Positions 19,667 to 29,898 of a stretch of 64,000 bases of DNA are shown piece after piece (the first letter of the stretch is position 1; every line of letters starts with the position of its first letter). This stretch comes from Capronia americana. Lineage: Eukaryota; Ascomycota; Eurotiomycetes; Chaetothyriales; Herpotrichiellaceae. The stretch covers positions 1,552,093 to 1,616,092 of the forward strand of contig JADWQD010000009.1 of the NCBI GenBank assembly GCA_016110215.1, in the 5' to 3' direction. Under the pieces are notes generated by a model that was not told where the DNA came from, did not search any database, and saw only the letters and a list, made by a program, of their open reading frames with translations. Position numbers and translations under genes: made by a program.

Positions 19667-22600
19667 TCACAACTCGTCCTTGACGTATTTTGTGGCGCTG
19701 CTCACGGACTCGCTCACCGCACTGGCCGCACTGGCGACAGCATCGCTTACTGCGCTGGCAGCACCACCGGCCCCTTCACCCACGTCACTGTAAAATGCAG
19801 CGATCCTGCTCTGGGCACTCTCAACAGCCTCGGCGATTTGGGAGTTGATGCTCTCCGTGTAGCTCTGCTCGGGTCCATAAAAGGCCTGAGAGACCTGTGC
19901 TCGCACGGTATCGATAGTATCGCTCACCGCGGAGGCAGCGTAGGCGACGTTCTCCGAGGCGATAGAGGAAGCAGAAGCATAAGTATCTGCGGCGACACTA
20001 GTGAGGGACTCGACTGTTCCAGTAGGCGTGCCATAAATAGCAACGCTGACAGCGTCTTGCGCGCTCTTGGCCAGATCGGCGAATGATGACGACGCAGCTT
20101 CAGCGTAGCCAACAGGCGTGCCATAGATTGCCTCGCTCACGGCGTCGGCAACAGACGAGTAGCTATCTGCCGCAGCGGAGGTAGCCTGCTCAACCGTACC
20201 CTTTTGTGTCCCGTAGACTTGTGCACTCGCTGCATCCACGGCGGCATTGAGTTGATCAGTCACTGAGTCCAGAATGGAGGAGACTTGAGGCGGAGGGGTG
20301 AAGTAGGACTCAGCAGCGGACGAAATGGAAGAAGCCATAGACGATGCAGAGCTGTATGCATCGCCTGCAAGACTAGAGGCCGAATCATAGCCAGTATAAT
20401 ACGCCGAGCTGAGCCGGCTCATCACCGAGTCGGTAAAATCAGGCTCTTTTCCGACGATCAATTCAGACACGAAGGATTGAACGATGACATATTTGTCGCC
20501 TGCAAAGTCTGTGACTTGGGCCGAATATTCTCCTGCTTTGCTGGCGTAGTCGTCGTAGAATGGCTTTGGAGTTCCGTAAATCTGTTCGCTCGCCTTAGAT
20601 ACAAGAGCCTCCCAGTTTTGAGAAGCGACGCTCGAGACAGATTCGAAGGATCCAGTTGGAGCGCCGTAGACGGCAGTGCTCGCTCCGTAACTCGCTGCTG
20701 AAAGTGACGATGACGCTGCGGATACGGCGGCATCATATTGAGCTGAAATAGAATCAAGGATGCTCTGCGCAGGAGATGTCTCCGTCGCGCCCAGTGCTGA
20801 AGATGCTGCCTGTAGCGCCGCCGAATATTGAGAAGCAGCCGCTAACGACGCTGCATTGTACTGGGAGGATGCTGAATCCAAAACGCTCTGGTAGTATGGA
20901 GCTGGAGTGCCGTAAACAGCGGTGCTTGCAGCATAGCTGGCTGCCGAGAGAGACGCTGAGGCGGCAGACACTGCAGCCTCGTATTGCGATGAGATCGAGT
21001 CGATGACACCCTGTGCCTGAGATCCCTTGTTCTTGCCACTCGCCGAGGAAGCCGACTCTAGCAGTGCTGAATACTGAGAAGCTGCAACCGACGTCGCAGC
21101 GTCATATTGGGACGATGCAGCATCAAAGGCACTCTGATAAAACGGTGCAGGGGTGCCGTAGATGGCAGTGCTTGCAGCGTAAGAAGCGGACGACAGAGAG
21201 GAGGATGCGGCGTCCACGGCGCCGGAATATGCTGCGAGGGCTTCCTCCCAATAGCTTTGAACTGTTGTTCCGGAGGACGAGCTGAATGCACTGAGGCTAG
21301 CGGCAGCGGCGGAGGAGGCGGCAGCATATTGGGACGAGGCTGAGTCAATGAGACTTTGATACGCCGGCACCGGTGTTCCGTAGATTCCAACTGATGCGGC
21401 ACTTGACAGGCTACTCAGGACGGGCGTAGGTGTACCATAGACTGCGCTTGAAGCCGCCTGGAGAAAATCATCGTATTGCTCGTGTGCCAAGCCGACCGCG
21501 GCGTAATAGTTCTTCTTGACATCCTGAAGATATCTTTCGTGAGCAGGGGCTGGAGTGGCGCCTACCGCGACCTTGGCCTTGGAATATTGCGCGGAAGCTG
21601 CGGCAATCGAGTCTTGCAGTCTTGCGGAAGCCAGCGAGCTGACGGACTCGAATGGGTTTGTCGTAGGGACCGCACTGGACACAGCAGTCCGGGCAGAATC
21701 GAGCCTGCTGTTGGCAGCATCCACGGCGCCAGAGTATGCGGACTCGATGGAAGAGAACATCTGCTCGTGTATCGGCTTTGGAGTGCCGGAGATCTGTTTG
21801 GAAGCGATGGATTTTGCGGCAGCGTAGTTCTCTTGTGCTCGGCTGATCGCATCGCTGTAGAGAGAGCTGGCCTGTTGTAGCACGGAATCAGTGACGGGAG
21901 TTGGGGTGCCGTAGATGACGGAGCTGGCAGCGGCCACCGCTCGATTGTAATTGTCGGACGCTGCATTTGTAAAGCCTTCTACCGTGCCCGTTGGCGTCCC
22001 GTATAGGGCATTGGAGGCCGCAGCCAACGCACTCGAGTACTGCTCACTTGCGACAGATGACAAGCTCTCCACCGTGCCTTGGGTGGTCCCGTAAATTGCT
22101 TCGGAAACAGCGCGTGTGACGTCTGCGTAGCGGTCACCAGCTGCGTTGACAACGTTCTGCAGGTTCTCCGAGAAGGACGAGCCTTCATTGTCGAAGACAT
22201 CGTCAAGGACGGGTATAGACCCGGTCACCTCGGCGGCCATAGCTCCAGCGAAGACCTTGGAGACTCGTGTAGATGCTGAGACGGCAGCGGATGAGGCAGA
22301 GCTCGCGGAATCATCGGCATCAGAGCTGGCCGAGGACACAACATTGGACGAAGGTGAAACGAGCGATTCAACAGATGCCGAGACTGAGCTTGCAGAACTC
22401 GCCGCGGCATCAGCTAGACCGGAGACAGTCTCGGATGCATCCGAAAGAATAGCTTCCGCAGTGCCTGTGCTGGTCCCAACGACAATCGACGAGGCAGACT
22501 CGTAGGCATCGTTAGCGGCACCACTGACTTCCGATATCACGGATTCGCCGGGCTCTGACACAGAAGATGCGTAGGCCGACGAGGCTGATGAGACGGCATC

Positions 22601-24629
22601 AGTGGCCACCCCGCTAGCTTTGGAGGTGACGGACTCGACGACGCCAGTAGTTGTGCCGACGACGGCAGACGACGCAGAGGAGACCGCCTCTGCGGCAGAG
22701 TCGCTCGCCTGGGACAGGGCAGAGCTTGCAGACTGCATACCGGCAGTCGAAGCACCCTGGAGCTCGGCAACCAAGCTGGAAGCAGCAGAGACAGCCTCGG
22801 CAGGCATACTTCGAGTCTCGAAGTCGTCGGAAGCATCCCGTGCCTTCAATTTCCACTGAGCGACGCTCTTAAGTCGGGCAAGTTCTTTGGCAGCGTCCTC
22901 GGTCACTGCCATGCTTTCTTCTGTGATTTGGCGAGCAGTAGCAAGCGCCGCTTCCGCCTCTTCGCTTTTCATGGCGACGTCCTGCACCTCGGTCTTCCAT
23001 TCATCGAGCTTCTTCCGCAGAGCGTGGAATTTCTCCCAATGCTTATATGTGACTCCATCCATCCAAGCCCAACGCATGCCGACCTCCTGAAGCCCGACAT
23101 CTTTAACGCCGTCCAAGACTTCCAAGGTTGAGGCAGATGCGGCCGCGAGTCGCTGTATTAGACCTCGTTCGAAATTCTGCGACCACTCCCGGACGTTCTT
23201 AGCACGTGCCTTGATTTCAGCACCCGCAGCTCTGATAGAGCCGAGGATGTCTTCGGCGGCTTTCTTGACCTCATCTGGATTTGCATCGTCTGCAAGGGAG
23301 GCGATTGTAGACTTGATCTTGGACTTGACGTTATCGAGCTCGTTCTCCGCCGTCTTTTCCAGAGCTGTGGCCAATCGTCGGCCAACGCCGTCAATATCGC
23401 TCTTGACGAGACCGCTAACAATAGACGTGACCCGTTCTCGAAGGTCGTCGCTCCCCTTGTCAGCTGCCACGGCGAACTTCTTTTGCCAGGTCCGGAGATC
23501 TTCGACGATTTGTTCCTCGGTGGCACTGACGACTGGTGGCCTGACACGCTCCTTGACGGTCGGTTGAGATTCTTGAGTAGATGTAGCGGTAGCGGGCTCT
23601 GGCTCGTCTTCTGACTCGAACATCGCATAGACGTCGTCAATTGATCCGGTGGCCGTTGGGCTAGGCGTGGCGGAGGAAGTGAAAGTAGCCTGTGCCTTGT
23701 CAACCTCATCCATGGCAGCCTTGACATGTCGGCTTTCTCGATATTTGGCGATCCGTTCGTTGATCATGACCAGCTGCGGTCTGACATTGTCACTATACAA
23801 GCCCTTGACTAAAGGCAAGAAAGTACCATCGACGAAGATGACGATGTCGCCCCAGGCGTGTCGCAGGAAAGGATATGCCGTGTTCAAAGCAAACTCCTGA
23901 GACGCATTGTACGTTTTTCCGACGATTGGGCGGGCGTATTCCACGGCGGGAAGGAGATGTTGCGAATAGACGCGAGAGGCAGAATCGCGAGTCGTGGTGT
24001 AGTAAGGGTGAGCCACTGCAGCCAACTGATCAACGTGGGGAGCCAAATTCTTCTCATAAAGTTTCACAGCATTGTCTCGAGCCAAATTGATCTGGGGCAG
24101 AACCTGCTTTTCCCATTGAGCCTGAGAGAACGCTTTTGCTACGTCAATTTGTGGAGCAGCATATTTGGCGTAGTTGACTTGGGCAATCTTAGACGCAGGG
24201 TGCACCAGTCGCGCGTTCACCAGATGTGCATAAGGCTCAGCCATAGCAACGTATTGGGCTGCGTATTCATCGTAGTATGGCTGTACATGAGGTTGGACGT
24301 ATTCTTTTGTGGATAGATATGGTCGACAGATCTTGGGAGACGAGTCGGTGAGGGCGGTGGGTGAGGAGGGACATCGGAATAGGATTGTGAACAAAGAGTA
24401 CCATATGGCAAGCCTGTATCGCGGTTAGACATGACGATCATCAGTTGAAGAAGAGATCATACCTGGCAGCATTGTTGAAAAGCCACGATGCCCAGCTGCG
24501 TCGACGCTGGGGAGTACCTGTCCGCCGCACAGGCGGGCCGACAGCATGCCCGTTGACATGACCATTGGCATGGCCATTGGGCCTATCCTTGATGCCCTCA
24601 ACGGGCCCTCCGTTTTCAGCTACTGCCAT
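19667..24629 (-). CDS. giant Ala/Ser-rich YGTP-repeat protein with N-terminal membrane segment
   Basis: This is a 1637-residue protein from two exons (24629-24463 and 24413-19667; 4914 nt). The intron is GTATGA...ATACAG, and joining gives NNAARLAIWYSLFTILFRC, a probable membrane segment at about residues 57-70 after a Gly/His/Asn-rich and then basic N terminus. Residues about 75-560 look helical and charged, with a repeated Tyr-Ala pattern (KYAAPQID). From about residue 570 to the end it is Ala/Ser-rich, with some 15 copies of a (I/V)YGTPxP or YGTPTGTVES motif followed by AS-rich segments spaced by tyrosines. Fungal homologues are, as I recall, labelled 'transcription factor hoxa13', yet no homeodomain is visible. 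The repeats look like amphipathic helices, so a lipid-surface, membrane or stress-related role is possible. I infer no function. The ATG at 24629 has a Kozak-like context. Confidence 0.9.
20650..21180 (-). repeat. long internal coding repeats, about 246 bp period
   Basis: Inside the repeat protein, three consecutive YGTP/YGAP units near 21150, 20905 and 20660 are about 82 codons apart. Each is preceded by a nearly identical block of the SLSAASYAASTA type and followed by a SSQY-A-A pattern. The long, similar units suggest recent duplication, in contrast to the shorter, more diverged 30-40-residue units elsewhere in the protein. Confidence 0.7.
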
Positions 24630-25285
24630 GGCAGCGGTGATGACCAGGAGTTCGCCAGTACCAGGGTGGTTTCTCTCGAGATCAAGGAAATTGGCTGGGT
24701 TCGCTCTCAATCAGAGAACGATGCAAGGCAGCGAGGACGAACAGCAGTCCTAAGGGATGATGAAGACGGGAGAGGATGGTGTCTGGTCGGTGAGGAAGTA
24801 CCGAAGGAAGATAGAATGGAAACGAAATGTGGAGGTTGTCGAGGTGTGTCGGGTTTGTGGCACAATGGGGAGAAGCTCCGTGTATGAAAGTTGCAGCCAC
24901 TGCGTCACAGCATAAAATGTCAACTAGCATAAACCTGCGACACGGCCAGTAGCAGGCACCAGACTGTCTGTCCAAGAGGTGGCCTGGTAGCGATAAGCAC
25001 GACAATCGGCTCCCTTGTCCTCAGAGCCTGTCAGATCGGCAATGCTAACATCTTCGATGGAAAGATATCTGGTTTCTTGGTGGCCCACCACCATCAAGCA
25101 AGCAGTTGGACAATGATGTCAATGCACACCCACATCTGGTAGCATCCACCCCCAACTGGGGCCGTTGAGAGTTGTTGCATGTGGCTTTGCATTGTGCCCT
25201 TTGCGTGTGATATGCTGCGCCGTAGCGCTGATGAGGCGAGATCGGGGTCAGGAAACTCACCTGCCTTCCTTCGGTTGAGGAAAAA
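24630..25285. other. divergent promoter region
   Basis: This 656-bp stretch separates the starts of the repeat protein (reverse) and a Zn2Cys6 regulator (forward). No gene is seen in it. A reverse-frame extension to 24710 opens with TTG, not ATG, and is treated as 5' UTR. Confidence 0.55.
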
Positions 25286-26871
25286 ATGAATCGGATCACA
25301 TCGCCAGTAGGGGCCATGTCCTCCGCGCAGAAGTGCCTGTCCTTGGATAGCACGTCACCTTTGTCCTGCAACTTTTGTCGAAAGCGCAAGAGAGCGTGCG
25401 ACAGGAAGACGCCTGAGTGCTCATTCTGTGTCAGGTCAGTATGCCGCGCGGTGCTCTATTGACGACGCTCTGATTAGCCGCTATCATCAGACACAGGCGG
25501 CGATGTCTGTATCCTATTCCTCGCAACGCGGTGCCGGTCGAGGAGCAACCGATCTCGTCTCCTAGTGAAAGCCAGCAGCATATTCAGTCAGACGCGGCGA
25601 GCGTGTACTTTCTCGACCAGCAGATCTTCAGGCGGGCACAAATGGTCATAGCCGGTGCCGAGGTGTCTGCTCCAAATGATGTGTCGAACATGATCGGCGA
25701 CGGCGCATCAATTCTCGCCACCGCCGTTGAGTACTTCGAGACCGTCCATTTGTGGTGGTCTATCATCTCGAAGCACTCATTCTACTGCCAAGTGCTGAAT
25801 CCGCTAATCCCTAGGCGCGCGGACGTTGCCTTGCTTCTGCTATGTATGAAGTTGATCGTCTGGAGGCCCACGGTCGTTGATCCGGATCCGAGAACTACCT
25901 TATATCTCACCGCAAAACGCTACATCACCGAGCTCGAGTCCCAAGGCACGCTCAGCATCCGTGCGCTACAAGCTGGAATCTTGATCGCGCTCTACGAGTT
26001 CGGCCATGGCATCTACCCGTCTGCACTGACTTCAATCGCTACATGCGCCCGCTACGGGAGGGCTCTCGACATTGATCTGAGTCTGACGAATCGACCGGGA
26101 AACCCCCTCAGCTGTTTTGAGTTAGAAGAAAAGAGACGCATCTGGTGGGCAATCCTGATTCTCGATCGATTCGCCAACATCACCTGCCCCGGGAAGAGGT
26201 TTGAGACACATGACCCCGAACCGGATGCTCTTCTCCCTGTCGATGACGCTGCCTGGGATGCGGGCATGGTATCGCCAGCCGACGAAATGACCATTGCATA
26301 TCCAGCGGCAGATAAGATGGGCAGATTCGCAAAGTTCGCCCAAGCTACACATCTGCTGTGCCGCGTTCTCCAGATTATGGCTGACACATCCATTGACGAC
26401 GATTTTCGTGAAGAACAAAAGATCCAACTTGAAAAAACCATCCTCGCGACTATACGCATGGTCAACGGACCTGTCACCGGGCCGCAAAGCGCTCATGCAA
26501 TGATTTGCTTCAGCAGCTTGTTCGTGCTGTATGGGGATAGTCTGGATACGCAACCATCAACACCACTGGAGCAGTCCCGCCGCGAACATGCCAAAGACGT
26601 TCTGGAGCAAGGGGCTAACACGTGCGCGATGTCGTCCTTTCACTTCCTAAAAGGATCTGGCCTGCCAACAGAGAAAGTGGCGGCACTGGTTGCACATTGG
26701 CAATACAGAGCAGCGACATTCTTTCTTCGCATGAGATCCGAAAGGGTAACTGAAGACGACCTGGCCAATCTTGCGACCATCAAAGCAGGTTTACGGGCGC
26801 TCGAGAACCGGTGGAAAGTGGCTGGCACATACTTGAGAATGCTAGAAGCCCGAGAGTTGATGCAGTTATGA
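25286..26871 (+). CDS. Zn2Cys6 transcription factor
   Basis: This fungal binuclear-cluster regulator is predicted at 509 residues from exons 25286-25434 and 25491-26871 (1530 nt). The intron (GTCAGT...ATCATCAG, 56 nt) interrupts the zinc cluster. With this acceptor the cysteines at 28, 31, 38, 45, 48 and 55 have the canonical spacing C-x2-C-x6-C-x6-C-x2-C-x6-C, whereas using the ACACAG two codons later would shorten the last loop to four residues. A proline-containing linker (CLYPIPRNAV) follows. The remainder matches the fungal-specific regulatory domain, including KRRIWWAILILDRF-type text near residue 205. The target pathway is unknown. It diverges from the YGTP-repeat gene over 656 bp, so the two may share control elements. 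The start ATG at 25286 could alternatively be the internal Met at residue 11. Confidence 0.85.
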
Positions 26872-28334
26872 AAGAAGGGGAAACCTATTCCAAAAATCAC
26901 ACCTCACAGTCGGGAGTTACGCAAGTCACGCGCGCAGCTCAGGGTGATGTGAAGGCGCAGTGAGTGGAAACAGGCGAGACGTCGAGATTCTGCTATCCTC
27001 CGTGTGCTGCGCTTGACTCCAGACCTGATGCCGGCCAGTGTTTAACTGTCAACCTCAAGGGTAACCGTCACCTCCACCTCTGCCGCGAAGCAGACAAGGT
27101 ATTTGACCAGAGATCAGGTCCGCGTGCGGCGTGTTTCTGATATCTTCCTCAGTGTCTGTACGTGACGTGAAGTCACTGCCGAACATTGAGAGGTCCATCG
27201 TCCAAGCAGGAATCGAATAGACCTGGCATTCCATTCCCGCTGTTGAGGGAATATCTACAGAGATAGAGAGTGATCTCTTAGGACTGCTAGGATACGAACA
27301 TTGCTGCAGCGAACGCTTCGGCCATTGCTGGAACGAAGATCGGCTGGCGAATACGACATAACGGTGCATCATCCTCGAACTTGTCAGGAGCGATCAGCTA
27401 ACTTAACACAGATCCTGGAGTCTAGACCATTTAAAGATAATGAGTGAGCGAGCGGTTTCCATGAAATATGGGATACTTGCACCCGTAGGAAGGAAGGCCT
27501 ATCCTGATTCAGGACATTTTACGTGGTTAACGCGGCAGCGTCGTCTGTGAACAACCACCCACTTCGAAATATCACGGCTTTCCTTACTCTTCCTCTCCGA
27601 CTTGTGCAGCATGCTGTGCGCAGCCATCATATCGACCCCGTCGAGGCACCGATAAGATCTCAGACTGCTGTGCAAGGACCCACGAAGGTTGCAATGGTGA
27701 AAGGTAGCGAGAGAGACAATGCGGCTCCTTACTCAACAATGCCCATGTCCTCCAATCTACTGGGAAGAAGCATGCGGACAGTGTCAGTGAGTAGACAATC
27801 ATTTGCACAGGGGCAAGCTGCCCGCCGTGGCTCAGGTCAGATATCCATCAATGCCAATGACAGGGCACACGCTACACCCCCAGCACTACATTCCCTACTG
27901 GAGGAGGCTGAAGCCTTGTACGCTCAACGGCGAGACCGCTAGAAGAGAAAGCCGCCTTGGTGCTGTCTCTTGGCTCCCACCTGCTCCGACCCCTATTGTC
28001 CCCCTTCACGACAACGGTGAGTTGAACAATCATTGAAACTGCCTTCTCAAAGATATCACTTGCTTTATTCGCAGCCTGATGCCATGCACACCCACCTTTT
28101 TTTTTTGGATCCAATGCTTTGTCTTCTTCCGGTGGTACTCTAACTGAACTCGTCACTTCTCGATCTGATGCGCACTGCGACAAAGCTCTGTCTTTTCTTT
28201 CTAGCGGATACCACGCTCATTTCAATCCATCCTCCTTCCCACCGGACATTTCAGCCTTCCGTCGGCCGGCTCTCAGACCTGCTTTTCATCACTTTTTGTC
28301 TCGTTTCGCCTCGACTCATCTTCCGCGACGCAAT
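26872..28334. other. intergenic, weak ORF only
   Basis: No confident gene is seen. A forward ORF with an ATG at 27694 runs to 27942 (82 residues, Ser/Arg-rich, ending in a helical LLEEAEALYAQRRDR). It extends upstream only through non-ATG codons. It could be a hypothetical gene or a chance ORF. Confidence 0.35.
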
Positions 28335-28838
28335 ATGGACAGCAGCCGGGAGCACGAAGCGGGCCGTCAGCGCATGCGTGAGCTTTTCCAGCAGCGTGAA
28401 GCCGAACGAGGCAGTCTCAAGCACAAGCAGCCCATTTTCAAGACTGCCGAACAAGACGCGCAGCAGCAGAGGCGGAAGCAGCAGCAGCAGGGCGGCGTGG
28501 TCTGGACTCCCAACGCAGTGGCGCGGCATAAACGACTACCAACAGCCAGTAGAGGACAACGCCCGGTCTTTGACGAGAACATATGGGACGAGGACCGACG
28601 TCCGCAGCGCGTCAATCAAGACCGATCCGTCAGTCCCAAGACACGCATTGCCAAAGACGACAATCACATCACGGGAAGCAGCAGGAATGGTAACTGCAAC
28701 GGTAACAGCAACGGACACGGAAACTGCAATGTGAAGACCACGTCGGGCAACAGACCTCCCCAAACTTCCTGGAAACGTGGCACCGACGGCGACAAACTTC
28801 ATAACACTGTCGCCTCGAACAGAAAGAAGCCATCGTGA
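28335..28838 (+). CDS. hypothetical low-complexity protein
   Basis: An ATG at 28335 opens a 167-residue ORF that is charged and low in complexity. It has a Glu/Arg/Gln-rich helix (REHEAGRQRMRELFQQREAE), a polyglutamine-containing stretch, and an Asn/Gly repeat of the NGNCNGNSNGHGN kind near residue 120, and it ends in basic residues. I recognise no family. A strong intron signal (GTAAGT at 28853, GACTAAC branch point, CAG at 28939) lies just 14 nt after the stop, so the transcript may continue and the true coding end could differ. The frame is also open upstream of the chosen ATG through non-ATG codons. Confidence 0.45.
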   Translation: MDSSREHEAGRQRMRELFQQREAERGSLKHKQPIFKTAEQDAQQQRRKQQQQGGVVWTPNAVARHKRLPTASRGQRPVFDENIWDEDRRPQRVNQDRSVSPKTRIAKDDNHITGSSRNGNCNGNSNGHGNCNVKTTSGNRPPQTSWKRGTDGDKLHNTVASNRKKPS

Positions 28839-29082
28839 CGTTGTCTCCATTGGTAAGTGAAATCAATGAATCAATCAGTCAATCCGCCAAACCTCCCCTT
28901 TCTTGCCGCAACGACTAACACTCCCACTCTCACCTCAGATCGGCGAAGTCTCGTGCTATATTTTCCGCTCCTACCTCCAAATCCATCTCATCTACCTACC
29001 TTGTATCATTTCTTTCACTGCTCGTCCTCCTTTCCTTCCTGCGTACATCCTACATCCTGCATCCTGCATCCGGTGGAGCTTC

Positions 29083-29323
29083 ATGGCGGACACGCATGCG
29101 CATGCGCACGCGCCCACCGACAGATACCCTCGGGGTTCGGTCCTTATCCCGACTGATGACCGCGCATTCATTCAGGAGAGGTCAGCCTTGTGTCCCCCGT
29201 CCCCCCCCTCTCCTTCCAGCGGAATGACATTTGCCTTTGAACATTACCATTACCGCTAACATACCTTATGACAGCTTCGGCTTCGGCTTCGGTTTCAACT
29301 TAAGCATGGGCCCCTTAAGGTAA
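29083..29323 (+). CDS. possible tiny spliced ORF (48 residues)
   Basis: An ATG at 29083 starts exon 29083-29180. The intron 29181-29274 has a GTCAGC donor, a CGCTAAC branch point 14 nt before the acceptor and an ACAG end. The second exon 29275-29323 adds an alternating FGFGFGFN motif and stops. A second good intron (28853-28939, GTAAGT, GACTAAC branch, CAG) lies upstream in the presumed 5' leader. The peptide begins with alternating His-Ala residues and contains DRYPRGSVLIPTDD. I recognise no family. Two canonical introns suggest a real transcript, while the coding capacity is uncertain. It may instead be the 3' part of the gene starting at 28335. Confidence 0.35.
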
Positions 29324-29898
29324 TCTGCCGGAACGCCTTCACCAATACTACCACCAGCAGTCAGTGCTGCCGAACGAGAAAACATGGTCGTGATGCGCCT
29401 GCTATATAGGACGGCAATCAAGATGGGCCATCTCAATCTTGATCTCCGTCTTGGTCTTCATCTCGGTCATGGTCCCCATCTCCGTCTCAATCTCGATCCT
29501 GTTGACGGGGGGGAACTGCCTGGAAAGACCTGGGGTAGAGCACTTTGATGACACAGAAAGAGCAGGGTGAGTGAATGGATCTGAATTCACGACATGAATT
29601 TCATTTCATGCCATGCCATGCCATGCCATGCATACCATACATAGTTGGCGCGGTCGGTCTCACAGAGACTGCCCATAGCCCGATCAATCTAATGCCATTG
29701 CTACAGTACTGGATAGGCGATATGGCTTCTCCAGCGCAGCCTCCAAAGCGTGCCATGCTGCTTTTCTGACCGGTACAGAAGCAGATTGGACGACTCTGCA
29801 TCATACAGTTACATATCATGTATCTAGCACATCTGGAGACCTTCCCACGTTTTTACTCTTGCAACAAAAGCTTCCGCCTCCCCGTCCGCTCGTTGATT
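29324..29898. other. intergenic with a CATGC microsatellite
   Basis: No gene is seen. The stretch has a low-complexity ATCTC/TCTTGGTC region at about 29430-29500 and a pentanucleotide run (five CATGC-type units) at about 29607-29632. Confidence 0.55.

Noticed and set aside
20650..21180. Direct repeats considered as a CRISPR-like or satellite array
   Set aside because: They are coding repeats in frame with the YGTP protein, without spacer structure.
24630..24710. N-terminal extension of the repeat protein to 24710
   Set aside because: The extended frame begins with TTG, and the ATG at 24629 has a better context and a homolog-like N terminus.
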